This document shows, one piece after another, positions 46,000 through 57,722 of a stretch of DNA of 64,000 nucleotides. Numbering within the stretch: position 1 is the first letter of the stretch; each line of letters starts with the position of its first letter. Under the pieces are notes generated by a model, which did no database searches, was not told the origin of the DNA, and was given only the letters and a program-made list of their open reading frames with translations. The stretch covers positions 266,773,168-266,837,167 of the forward strand of contig OY282560.1 in NCBI GenBank assembly GCA_958295665.1, in the 5' to 3' direction. The translations under genes and the position numbers were made by a program. Source of the stretch: Tipula vernalis (Eukaryota > Arthropoda > Insecta > Diptera > Tipulidae).

Positions 46000-47775
46000 G
46001 CCACTTATTCAATGAAATTTAATGCAAAATGAGGCAGGAGACGCTATATATCAATGAACCTTAAATTGAAATGAAATTATACTGAATTAAAAATTTTATT
46101 TTAAATGTTTAATTAATACTTAACTTAAAATGCTTATCTATTTTCCTCGATATCAAAAGGATTCAAACGGTTTCTAAACATTTAAAATGAAAATTGGCAC
46201 TGCACTCATATTAATTTTATATTAATTATTGTAAAGCTTCTGAAATAATAAATCTAATAATTATAATAATTTAGCTAAATATATAAAACAAATCAATTGA
46301 AAATAAATCTAATGATTTCAATTTTTTCTTACATGTTTAACTGCCTTTCATTTGTTTTTAAAATGTGACAGATGTTGTACAAAATTGTATGAATTAATAT
46401 TGGACATGGACTTACTTAATTTACTACTTACTAAGAAATAAACGACATATTTTGTAATAACAATTATTCCACTTTTATTTTCTTTATCATACTAAATTTT
46501 CACAGAATCGGCAAACAGATTTTATAAAAACCTTTTTAATCTACTCACAGATCTTGTCAAATGTTACAACTAAAATAGTGCAAAATTTTTCAGGAATTTT
46601 CTATGACGAACTATTCTATTGAAAGTCAAACTCATACAGTTAAAAAGTAAGTTTACTTTTACAGAATGCCTACTTTACCGGGCTTTTTCTGAAAATTCAT
46701 TTAAGAAATTGGATCGCCTACGTCTTTGACTATTGAATGCAAAATTAACAAATAATTAACAAATAAATACCGTTAAATAAAAAGAAAACAGTATTTAATT
46801 TTTTGTAAATTATGGATTATTGACAAATTTAAAATCTAGCGGTTTTGTCTTCGAACTAAAACATATATAGGGGTGTACATTCCAAAATGTATGAAAAAAG
46901 AATAAAAGAATCCTATACCATTTCATAAGAAGAAGGCTGAAATGGGCGAATATTTTTTAAAAATGTACTAATTTTTGTACTGTATGAGTTTGACTTTGAC
47001 TCACTGCGTGTATATAGTCGTCATAGAAACGGTGCTGCCAACTTAAATGGAATAAGTTCCCAAGTATTTTTACTTTCGAATTTTTCGTCATTTATTAGAT
47101 ATTAGTTCGAAACTAATCGTTGTCGCGAAAATTTGAAACTGGACGAATCATAATATTACAAATTTTAAGCTTGTGTGTGTGTATAAAATTCAAAAACGAA
47201 ATTGGCGGGAACAATATGGCGCATGTGGGTGTATAAACGTCAATAAATAAATTGGGCGGGAAATTTAAATATATAATGAAACAAAATTTTAATTTCGGTT
47301 TAAAAATATGTAATTCATAATAAATTACTAAAATATTTTGTACATTGCTTTGTACATACATATGTACATATATCGATTTTAAGTCTTAAATTACACATAA
47401 TTCAATATGCGAAAAATAAATTTCATATAGGTAGTTTTAATTTGGTTTTTGGGTATCAATCATAATAATACTTATAATTTTTAGACATCATACTACTGGT
47501 AATTAAATAATTAATTTTAAATTATCTTTAATTCCAATACTAAATATTTGGTAATCTTGTTAATTTTTAATAAATTTCATTTCTATACTTCTAGCTTCGT
47601 ATCACATTACAATATATCTGTACATATGTATGTATGTATGAAGATTTTAAATCTTAAACAAAATTATTTATTTTAATAAGTAAATTTCTAATTTTATTAA
47701 TTTTAATAGTTGGAACATTGTCATTAATTTCATATATAAGCTCGATATCACATGAAAATAAGATTTCAAGGTAAA
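46000..47775. other. AT-rich stretch, no gene seen
   Basis: Only short frames, with no motifs or terminal repeats. Confidence 0.55.
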
Positions 47776-48088
47776 AATAAATACTTTTCCAAATTTTATT
47801 CATATGTATAAATCAAAATCAAAAATAGAGTTTTAAATATCTTTCTATATTTGTGATATACATAATTGAATTTTAGGTATTGTATACTAGTTTCGAGCAA
47901 TTACTGCTCATCTTCAAGTAAATCTTAAAAACTCTCGACTTTTTAACATGTACTTAATGAGCAGTAATTGCTCAAACTAGTATACATTACCTAAAATTCA
48001 ATTAGGTATATCACAAATATAGAAAAAATTTTAAAACTCTTTTTTTTATTTTTATTTATATGAATAAAATTTGAAAAGGTATTTATTT
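47776..48088. mobile_element. Foldback MITE, about 135-bp arms
   Basis: The left arm (47776-47911), for example CTAGTTTCGAGCAATTACTG, is mirrored at 47957-48088 (CAGTAATTGCTCAAACTAG) with few differences. The spacer is about 45 bp. Confidence 0.85.
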
Positions 48089-48884
48089 GAAAAGTGCGTT
48101 ATTGACCAAAAATGTTAATGATAATTTAAAGGTACTTTTATCACAATAAATTTCATTTAAATGATAATAATAGTTTCATATTATGTATGTTAAGTTAATT
48201 TCCTATTATGTATTTGTTTGAATATTACAAAAAAAAAATTAATATTTAGTTTTTAAAATTATTAGGTATCAACCATGTTACTCATAAATGGTTTTAAATT
48301 ATCTTAAAATTAATAAATTTAATTAATTCTATTTCAGTATATAATCCATTACGTACATAGAAACTAAAACAAAAACTTAAAACAACATTTAAACAAAAAT
48401 AATACTAAGTAGATTTTGTAATATTTCATATTCAAGGTTGATCAGATTAAGATTTCGAGGTAATTATCACAATAAATTTCAATTAAGTGAAAATTACTTA
48501 TCACAATTAATTTCATTTCAATATAATTAATTTTAAATTTAAGTTTTAAATTATTTCAAAAATCAAAAATTTCCATTATACTAATATGTACAATCAAATA
48601 TAAAAAGGCGCAAAAAATAACTAGAAATTCATAAATTTCAAAAATACTTAATTCATTAATTGTTTAAAAAAATATTAACCTAAATTAACTTAAAATAATT
48701 TATTTTTTTCGAAAATTCTAAGTATGCCCTGCAGATTCCGAAGCTTTTTTTTTGTATTTCACAAATTTATCTTTTAAATAGTTAAAGTAATTTGCTGAAA
48801 TTAGGTTGAATTTTGGAAACTTTTCCAGAGTACAATCTAAAATTTAGAACCATTCATCAAACTACATTTTATTAATTTTGTTAT

Positions 48885-49209
48885 TCAAAAATGTTGACCT
48901 TTTAAAATTTTCCTTGACAATTCCTCAGTTAAAATATTTCTGTAGTTCGTTCTAATGAATTTTTTCAATTCTTGGCCTGGTTCTTTCATGAAGATGGATT
49001 TCTGAAAAACAAAAAAGAAGGTTATGGATAAATATATAATAAATTTAATTTGATTTTATTACCAATCGTTTTTTAGATTCATGGTCTTCAATTAAATTAA
49101 AATCAAAATTAATAAACCTGTCCAAATCATTAAAAGGCAAAATAAATTTGGCGTTTTCACAATCGACGAGATACTTGATGTTTAAGCGATTATCTCTTAG
49201 CTCTCTCAT
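48885..49209 (-). pseudogene. DUF4806-like protein, middle exons
   Basis: Minus strand. From an ATG at 49207-49209: MRELRDNRLNIKYLVDCENA, FIFPFNDLDRFINFDFNLIE, ending KRL at a GT donor (49062). After a 60-bp intron the acceptor TTTTTCAG leads to KSIFMKEPGQELKKFIRTNY and RNILTEELSRKILKGQHF, then TGA (48885). The lP.n.ldrf..D..L motif and the following helices resemble DUF4806. A stop lies just upstream. An exon-like start MGQRRHNMHPTSDTESENYT with a GTAAAG donor at about 50333-50402 on the same strand may be its first exon. Confidence 0.45.
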
Positions 49210-49735
49210 GAGATTTTGCTATCCTTTTTGTAGTTGTTCAATGGACGCAACGAGAAATTAGAACTGTTTTTTTTTCAATCTGGATATATCTACTGTAATT
49301 GTCATCGGTCTGCACGGCAACTGAAGATGTTGATTGTATTTTTATTACTTCTATCTGTTGATCTAAGACTGAAATGTAAAAAGTTATTTAAATTTTGTAT
49401 GGCGAAATTAATTCATTTTCAATATGAGTTAAACTGGCGACATCAAATTTTTAAAAACAGAATTTTATCTCGTGCTGAATTAGATTTCGCGTGGGTTAAA
49501 TTCAATTTTACAAAATTGATGTCGCTGATTTAATTCGTGTTGAATTAATTCGGTCTGTCACATACATTATTCTTTCACGAAAAAGTACTAAAAAAAACTA
49601 AAAATGAATTTATTTTTTACTGGTTTAATAGTTTTTAAAAAATGTATGTCGTAGAATTAATTCATAGTAAAAAGGAGTATTTTCGCGACAAAAATGTCGC
49701 CGTATTTACATTAAAATATCATTGAATAGTCTTAA

Positions 49736-49893
49736 GGCGTACGGTATTCACGTACAATTAAATTGCTCATGACGTCCATATTGCACAATAAAATTCAAAA
49801 ATCTTGAATTAAAATTGAGTATGTATATTGTGCAATGTACTGACGTCTTACAAGTATATTGCGCAATTTAATTGTACGTAAATACCGGCCTTT
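49736..49893. mobile_element. Small foldback MITE
   Basis: CGGTATTCACGTACAATTAA at about 49743 is mirrored by TTAATTGTACGTAAATACCG near 49868-49888. Inner arms with CATATTGCACAATA also pair. No coding. Confidence 0.75.
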
Positions 49894-49897
49894 ATTC

Positions 49898-50178
49898 AGG
49901 GGGAGAATCATGAAATCTGGACGGTAAATTTTAGCAGTAGTAAACAATTCTATGAAAAATTTAGAATAAATTCAAAAATTCATCAAAATTACCCAAGTTA
50001 TTTTGTATTAAATCGTAATTAAATAAAGATTTAACGGCAAATTTCTGATCGATAACGAAATATTTGACGCATACAAATTTGTCGATAAACTTTCACTTAT
50101 TTCCAATTTCATAAAATAACTTGGGTAACCGATCAATTTTTCGAATTTATTCGGATTTCATGATTCCGATTTCCGCCC
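49898..50178. mobile_element. Foldback MITE with GAATCATGAAATC ends
   Basis: GGGGGAGAATCATGAAATCT (49899) is mirrored by CGGATTTCATGATTCCGATT...CGCCCC (to 50178). The inner arms TTACCCAAGTTATTTT also pair. Confidence 0.7.
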
Positions 50179-50332
50179 CAAAACATTCAAAATGATTATG
50201 ATTTCAAACAAAAAATTGCACGCCTATGGAAATAAAGTCTAAGGAAAAATTGTTGGCACGAACTAAGGAACCTATGTATTTTTTCTGCGCGTGAACTGTC
50301 GGAATTCCAGCGAGATTTGAATACTACTTTAC

Positions 50333-50402
50333 CTTCAATATCAGTGTAATTTTCACTTTCGGTGTCGCTGGTAGGATGCATATTATGCCTGCGTTGTCCC
50401 AT
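50333..50402 (-). CDS. Candidate first exon, acidic/polar N-terminus
   Basis: Minus-strand ATG at 50400-50402 followed by GQRRHNMHPTSDTESENYTD and IEG, with a consensus donor (GAAG|GTAAAG). It could be the first exon of the DUF4806-like gene downstream (48885-49209), the two MITEs then lying in its intron. No family is recognised from so short a piece. Confidence 0.3.
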
Positions 50403-51001
50403 GTTTTATGTCGAAGTTATTGGGACACGATCTCCTAAAGAGGAAATTAAAATTAATATACCAATGTTAAACAGCGCTATCTTATATTATGGAATTGAAG
50501 TTCACAGAAGTCGGCATATTTAAATTGTGAATCAAATTGTGCTGAAAATATGTTTGTGAATTGTTATTGTTTGTGTAAAAAATATATACAAACATAATAG
50601 AACTATACTAATAATAATACTTACTTCCAATAAATTATTGCGTATTTACCCTAGTGTCCATCTTGCTTTTATTATTTAATTTATTTATATTATAGTAATT
50701 TTCATTCAATAATAATTAATTATGGTTGAATATTAAAATTAAACCGAGAAGTATGTTCTGTTTCAATTTGAATAATTTTAGATGTTATATCAGAAATATA
50801 AAATGTCATTTGATCAGAAGAAATGGTTTCAATGTTAGTAGCATAAATATTCAACGAAGAAGATTTTAAAGGAACATCGAAAAAACCTGATAAATAGAGA
50901 ATTTTTTGGATTTCGAAATGAGTTACGTCGTCCTTTACAAAGATAGAGACTATTTTAAGAATTTGAGTGGCAACTAGGTAATAATTGTAGTGCAGCAGTA
51001 C

Positions 51002-52310
51002 CTTTCATTTAAAAGTAAAGAAATTCCACAAAACAAAGTCAAGAAATGTAAATAACAATCAGGAGACAATTTACCTTTCAATACTACTGGTCCGGTATAC
51101 AAAAGAAAATCGAATTCCTCCAAACTTCTGGGCTGCCTATTAAACTCACTAGGTAATTTAATTTGGTCTAGATCATCTGAGATTGTTTTTATTTTTCCCT
51201 GAGATAAAGAATTCGGGCATTTGCGTTTTTTGACCCAAAAGGAGATTAGCTGTTTTGTAATACCTAGAAGAATGCAATGCATATAGTCGATGGGCACCTG
51301 AGAAACACAACCGAAATTAATATTTTCTAACGGAATAGTCTCAACCTTCTTGTGATGTTCTAGATGTAACCTATTACGAAACCTGGTATCTAATCTGGGC
51401 ACGGATTTTAAAGTTTGAGCATAAGGAACAACTATATGGCCTTTGTTAACCTTTGAGCCTTTTATCGTACATTTAGTACATGAGAAATAGCCAGCATGAG
51501 ATTTTACAAAAAGAACCTTGCACCTAGCATCGGAATCACAAATAAGTGTTCTCAATTTGATTTTCACATTTTTACTGCCATAGTCATAGCCAAGCGCTTC
51601 CAATATTTCCATTTCCTCAATAAAATCTTTAAAAAATCGTGGGAAATCAATCTTCTTACTTCTACCGTGACAACAAGAAACCACGAAAATATCCGGAAAA
51701 TCAACAATATTGATCATTAAAGGCCAAATCTGACTATTCGAACTTTTAGAAATAGGTAATCCGTCAAAACCTGTATATCTATCTCGACACTATCAAAATT
51801 TGTTGACTTATATTTTTTGAGAAAGTAATCTATTGCTCTCGATATACCTAAATAAAAATATGTAACACCTAAATCAAATTCTGTTACATCGGCAATACGT
51901 GGAGTATTTTTTAACGCCCTAACATTATTTGGGAGCCAAGGGAAATATTCATGGAGAACCACAAGAATTCTCGTCATTGTTATGCCAAAAATGGTAGTGT
52001 CAACGGCTATGCGCCGCAAATGTTCCTTTAATCGAAAAATATCACGCTCTGAAGAGGAGGAACAATCAGAATTTGATGACGTTGGGGAACGGATTGGATT
52101 TTCTATTGACATGAAGGAGGTATATTCGTGTAAAATATTTCTCTCGGCTTGTATTGCTTCTGCTTTCTGAGAACTAACATTAACTTCACAATAAAATTGA
52201 TTGTCACAACTTAGTGGCTGTACCACTTCGCTTTTTCGACACTGAGAATATTGTGGCATCTTTCGTTCTACTTCCAATTTTATTCTGCGTTGTCGACTTC
52301 TCTTAGACAT
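51002..52310 (-). pseudogene. CMC-like 'transposase domain-containing' protein, one frameshift
   Basis: Minus-strand ATG at 52308-52310, MSKRSRQRRIKLEVERKMPQ. A long, almost intact frame follows: LKEHLRRIAVDTTIFGITMT, LPNNVRALKNTPRIADVTEF and SVEIDIQVLTD. A one-base loss near 51755 then shifts the frame, and reading resumes as WPLMINIVDFPDIFVVSCCH. The domain has LRTLICDSDARCKVLFVKSH with a CTKC zinc pair, then VPIDYMHCILLGITKQLISF (conserved Asp) and LLYTGPVVLKGKLSPDCYLH, ending in a GT donor at 51001. Later exons are not recognised. It belongs to the same family as 14553-16275 and is much better preserved. The family is often annotated in insects and cnidarians; its placement with EnSpm/CMC is my inference. 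Confidence 0.75.
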
Positions 52311-52319
52311 TGTAGATTG

Positions 52320-52544
52320 GAAATATATTTATATTTACAACTAAATTATATAAATGATATAAAAATTGAAAAAGAATAAATTTTATGTAACAAAATAAAC
52401 AACACTACATACAATGAGAGTAAAAGTAAGTGGTACTTCTATGTTTATTTAATATGAGTCAACCAAATAATTATTTTAATTTATTTTTAATTTTTATTTC
52501 CTCAAAAGTCGAAGGAAAATATGGTGGCCCAATTTTGAGTTTCG
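52320..52544. other. AT-rich upstream region of the transposase gene
   Basis: No coding blocks; possibly the promoter side of the gene at 52310. Confidence 0.4.
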
Positions 52545-53025
52545 AATTGTTATACTTGGGTTATAAACGATTTTAAGCGAAAATTGGTCGATTTTGGGAT
52601 TATCTTAATTAAAAGTTAAGAAAAACGGGTCAACACATTTTAAAATCCCTGCTTATGGGTTTGATTGTTTATACTTCAAATAGCAAAATATGTATATCCT
52701 ACGCACGCTTGAAAAAATGTGGTATCGTTTTAAGCTCAATTGAATTACAAAAGTGATTGAATCAAGTTTAAAACAATTCGACAAGTTTTAGATTTATCAT
52801 CTCGTTTAAATTAGTCTATCAGGATTTAAATATTCAAAAAACACCTGCTTATAGTAAATATTTAATTATTTGAAGTTCAAATAATCCATCAAACCTATAA
52901 GCAGGTTTTTTTTTAAATGTTTTGACTCGTTTTATTAACTTTTTGATTAATATAGTCCCAAAATCGACCAATTTTCGCCTAAAAAGCATTTATAAGTTAT
53001 TCCATACAAGTTGGCAACATCTGCT
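52545..53025. mobile_element. Foldback MITE, about 130-bp arms
   Basis: GCGAAAATTGGTCGATTTTG (from 52579) is mirrored by CAAAATCGACCAATTTTCGC (to 52979). CTGCTTATGGGTTTGATTG and its inverse CAAACCTATAAGCAG also pair. No gene inside. Confidence 0.8.
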
Positions 53026-54420
53026 GATCTTATTTTATCCAATAACTAATCTCTAATAATTTAACGAAATTATATTTTAAAGTAGTTCTGAGTCGTATAT
53101 TTTTCTTAGCGTTGGCATATGACTTCACACCACCCATTGCACTTTGACAATGCTTGCTTATTATTGTAAGCGACTCTTTTTTTACTCAGCCGACACTATA
53201 TCTTCTAAGTTTTATTTGGGTTTCAGATACTCAAAATATCAAGATTAAATAGCCCTCACGGAGACCCTGCCCGGTGCTTGACCCCCGGACAGCGATGTCC
53301 GTTACGGCTGCACAGGGCAACGATGTTTACAAAAAGGAGGTGGTTCTCAGATAACCACCATAAAATTTGATGGCATTTGGTATATTATGTATTTCAAAAC
53401 GAGCAGTCACAAGAAGCCCTCGCAAATTTTACGAGCGATGTTTTATTTAGACAAACTTCTAGTTTTAGTTTGCGGTCTGTTTAGTACACCCAAAGAGTAA
53501 CAAACACAAGAGCAACACAAACTGAAGGAAATTTTTCCTACTAAAGATTGGTTGGAAAACGCATAAATCTAGTTGTGTTTATCCAATTTTAGGAATCAAA
53601 CAATGAACGAATGGCAAATTTAAGGCAAACACGATTGATTAAAATAACTGTAGCTTTCTGGCCAAATGCTATACTTTCAAGAAGAATCAGAAAATCGAAA
53701 TTATTTATAGGAAATTCTTCCATATTGAATGTGACAATCACTCTTCCATCAAGAAAAAACAAAACAAAAGTTATAAGGTAATAAAAAAATAACACCGGCA
53801 CAAAAAAAACAAATTTCAGAAACCGAGGTCTGACGTGTTAATTCTTATGTATTTTGATGCGCTGAATCCGAATCCGATGTCCGTTTTGCTCTCTCACCCG
53901 CCAGTTTGCCACAAAACCCCAATTTTGGGTCAAAATTGCCCAATAAAATGCCAAAGTCTATTTTTTGTACCGGTTACTCCAGATATATCGTTTCCGGAGT
54001 AATTTTAACCGCAAAAAAGGATTCCGTAGTCCAAATTTACTTGTGACAATTCAGTAACCCAAAAAAAAACCCAACTTTACCTTAACACCAACTTAATTTA
54101 CCTTTCTATTTTGGTTACTAATGGCTTTTGACTAAACCATTCTTAGAAAGTCAGACAAAAAAGTCATATTAAAACCCAGACCCACAACTTAAACTGAAAC
54201 TCAAACAATCAAACTATTACTGAAACGAGACGCAAAACTCATACTTAACCTATGGCAAGCAAACTGAAATTGACAGAGTAAAAGTTACAAATAGAGGACA
54301 AAAAGGAAAGTGAAACTTAACTAAGAAAGTTTAGTCGAAATGAGTTCTGCTGACCTTGCTGCAGTTTGAGTTTGTCTGCTCAAGATTGAGTTACAGTTTG
54401 TTGCTTTCCATTAACTTTTT
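53026..54420. other. Non-coding stretch with a GC-rich island
   Basis: A GC-rich island at 53252-53330 (CCCTCACGGAGACCCTGCCC, CCGGACAGCGATGTCCG hairpin) stands out, perhaps part of an old retroelement. The rest shows no coding sense. Confidence 0.45.
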
Positions 54421-54423
54421 GTG

Positions 54424-54662
54424 CATTGACCTATCACGAGCGTTCAAGTAAAGTTTTATTGATGCGATTTCTTGCGTTTATAATGTACTCTCTTATGTCT
54501 CTTATGTCCTACATTTGCATTAAGTATAATGTGGAGTACGACGAGACTTTGTTTGTGAACGATGAAGACTTTGAAAATGTGGGCAATACAACCACATCGA
54601 ACTTTCAATCAGAAGCAAAACGAATTCGAGATGGAATACGAAATGGACTAATTGTAGTTTAG
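54424..54662 (+). pseudogene. Harbinger transposase C-terminal remnant (third element)
   Basis: The frame reads LTYHERSSKV, then CIKYNVEYDETLFVNDEDFE and EAKRIRDGIRNGLI before a TAG. This matches the C-terminal tail of HARBI1-like transposases (compare EGKRVRDEILNSL in the intact copy). All of the catalytic domain is gone. Confidence 0.65.
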
Positions 54663-54796
54663 TTTATTTGTAAATTTCAGTTTATTAAAAATTCGTTAAA
54701 TTACATCACATTCGATAACAGTTCAAATAAAAAAATAAACCACAGAACAATTCTTTGTGTAAAATTAAATATGAAAATAAAAATAATTCATTTGGT

Positions 54797-57445
54797 AAAT
54801 TATCGTTTTATAATAAAAAGTTTGGATCTATTTTTGTACATTAAGGCATCTGTTTGGAGTTCTATTAGTTTGGCTTTAAGTTCCAATTTTTTCTTAATCA
54901 GCTTTCTTTTTTGTAGTCTGTCTTCTCTTTCGTTATCACATTTGTTAATAAAAGTTTTAAGTTTCTTTCCTTTTATTCTCCGTATGTCCTTCAAGCAACG
55001 TAAAATGTTTTTTTGGTTACTTGTTGATTCTTCATAAAATTTTATTGTTTTTTTTATTAAAATCAACCTGAGAGTCAACCTGCTTTTGTAGCTAACTTAA
55101 ATTTGTTCTTTTTTTCTTCGGTGGGTTTGGTAAAATAAGCGGATCATTTTCTTTATCCCCTTCCTGTTCATGTGCATCATCGATGTCATGAATCACGTTC
55201 TCGACCAGTGTATTTTTATTAATTTGGATCTCACCGTTTGTTATCCATATATCCTCCGTTGAGTAGTGAAGGCTATATTGAGCTGCACTTGGGTGTGTAC
55301 CATCTTAATTTTCAATATTGGGTTTTGGGGCTCCAAAGGTTTGGGTAACAAATCCATCAACATCCGAATTTAAATCAAGCAGGGCTACAATTTGTTCCTC
55401 GGAATTGGAAAATTTATAAGATCGGTTCTTGCCGCTACCTGTTCCATGAATTAATTTTTTAGTGTGCCTTAGCTTGTTTTGAATGTGGTACTTATAATCT
55501 TTCCAAACCTAAAAATAAAAATAGTATCATGTACAAAATATCTTACGACATTGAAAAACAAATATTGTTACGGCTGCATTGATGATATAAATAAAAAGAA
55601 AAACAAAATATGCATGTTGCTTTCATTTTCGGTCAATGATCGATATTTTCTGGGTTTGTAATTATTTACTGGCGGCGAAATAGAGTGCAGTTCTATAATA
55701 TACTTTATATAATGTACATAACTTATTCATGAGTAATTGTATATTTACAATTATGTACATTACAAAATCGAAGTATAGAATATGGTTCGATTAGTAATTA
55801 ATTCAATTGGTCCGAAGAGCATGCAAAATGCACACTAATGATTGTTATCTGTATAGACAAGATCATAACAAACATTTGGTGGGGTCATCTTTACAATCAT
55901 CAGAGGGGAAATTCTTGTTGACTATCTTTTCTTTTTGCGTTACTGTGTTATTTGAATTGAGAGGCCAAACTGCTCGGTGTTGAAGTACCTACAATAGGGA
56001 ATAAAATAAAAAAATAAAAAAAAAAAAAAAGGAAAAGAATTATCAGGAATATTTTATTTTTACTATTTACACTGGTAAGCTACAATTTCTGTTGTTGTTA
56101 TCGAATTTTTCTGTTTGTTTTTATTTGGAAGTTTACCCCGTGTGTTCAAATAGTGATGAAAAATTCTTTTTTATTGATAGGCAAGAATAGTACGTGTAAG
56201 CAAAACATACCGCTCAACTACAATATATTTGGTATTCGGATAGTGTTTGAAAATAACCAAGGGCAACAGTCGGGCCTCTCTATTTATTTTTCTTGGGGTA
56301 CCAATAATACCCAGGTTAGAAAAGCAACCACCAAATAGAACTGTTACCTATATACAGATGCAAAAAGAATTTTTGCGTGTGCTCGTTGGATACAGACGGT
56401 ACTTTAGACGTTAGAGGATCGTGGAAAGAATCTTCATAAATTTCGCTCAGTTACCAACTTATAGGGTTACTGGATTTTCATCTCTCGAAGTTTTGAGTGA
56501 ATAGTGAAATTGTGAAATTATATACTTAAATAACATTTATTGTAGTTACAAGTATTTATATTTAAAGATGTGTTTGTATAGATATTTAATACAAATTAAT
56601 TAGTGATCGAGTTAAGATTAAAATATATATGAATATGTATATAATATATATATGCATGTGTGTTTGTATAATATGTATGATATTAGATTCATATAAGTTC
56701 AAGAGAAATTTTAGAGAATTTTAAAGAATAAAACCAAAATATATAAAGAAAACAAAAGAAAAGGAAATTACATATAAATGCAATATCATAGTGCGCGAAT
56801 TTAAGATTTTTTTTCAGCCACCCACGGACGGTTTACCAAAAGAGTACTCTTCGGGAAAGTTTGTCTGGTGAGTGTTTTACGTGTATACAATATCATTTAG
56901 ATTCTTTAGGTATTTGTATGTGGTTTTTTTTTTGTTCTAAAACAAATTCAATGATTAATTATAAATTTTAAGAATAATTATAAATACAAATTTGAATAAT
57001 GTTGAAAGGCATATATTTATTAGAAAATTTTTTTTGAAGGATAATTAAAAGTTTTTTTTAAATGGAATAGATTTTTTTTTTTATTGGTGAAGTGATTGAA
57101 AAAGTAGTCCCATGTGATATTGTCACAGTATGTCGAAATGTACGTAAAGGTTTGTTGGACCAATTTAAAATCCAAATGGCAAGAACCTCCCAGCCGATTA
57201 AAACTACCCGCAAAAATAAAAAAAACGTACAGCCTTTGGGATGGTCCGTAACAATATTCACCCTTTTCCAACCTTCCACTGTTTTTAAGGAGGACCTTCG
57301 CTGTTTAATTGGTTTTTCAATTCCGACCATAGCCCATTTGCCCGTTGTTTATACTGTGGAGCACACAAAAAAATTTTAGTTGGCCCTTTATTTGTGACCA
57401 TAAAGTCGACGATAACCTCAAATTGCTTCGGAGTGTTGGTCCTAA
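54797..57445 (-). pseudogene. Harbinger accessory Myb/Zeste-like gene, split by 1.7 kb
   Basis: The exon at about 57248-57445 (after TATTTAG acceptor) reads PKQFEVIVDFMVTNKGPTKI, YKQRANGLWSELKNQLNSEG and PPLKTVEGWKR, ending at a GTGAAT donor. The frame continues at 55508, after TTTTTAG, as VWKDYKYHIQNKLRHTKKLI, SGKNRSYKFSNSEEQIVALL and TQTFGAPKP. After in-frame stops (for example near 55302 and 55095) comes a coiled coil (LKAKLIELQTDALMYKNRSK) and a stop at about 54800. GWKR|VW(K/N)DYK is the same splice position as in the intact gene at 11528/11620. The intron there is 90 bp; here it is 1.74 kb, so something was inserted. Tail-to-tail with the remnant at 54424. Confidence 0.7.
56818..56867 (+). 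other. Exon-like block with good splice sites
   Basis: A T-rich tract and CAG precede 50 bp of balanced composition (PPTDGLPKEYSSGKFV in one frame), followed by CTG|GTGAGTG. It lies on the opposite strand within the large intron of the Myb-like gene. It could be a chance match or an exon of a host gene whose intron contains these elements. Confidence 0.25.
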
Positions 57446-57654
57446 ATAATTAATAAATATATAGTAACATTTTATTGTAATAAAAAACATTTTCAATTAT
57501 ATATGTTAAAAATATAAATCATCATTTAATTACATTTTATCGCTGCACAAAATAATGTTTCACTAACCAAATGCGATATCCGCCTGGTATTGAGCAGTCG
57601 CATTTGTCAATCTTTTTTCCGTAAAAATCCGCCTTCTTTTTCTATAATTTGGCG

Positions 57655-57722
57655 CATCATTCGTGTTTCATAATACAAAAATGCGATCCACTTCGCATCA
57701 AGTTCATAATAGGCCTCCCGGT
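57655..57722. repeat. Right end of the third Harbinger element
   Basis: GTGTTTCATAATAC and AAGTTCATAATAGGCCTCC repeat the CATAATAG core seen at the right end of the complete Harbinger (GAACCATAATAGGGG), as expected for a TIR with a subterminal copy. ATGCGAT motifs recur around it (57567-57700). Confidence 0.5.
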
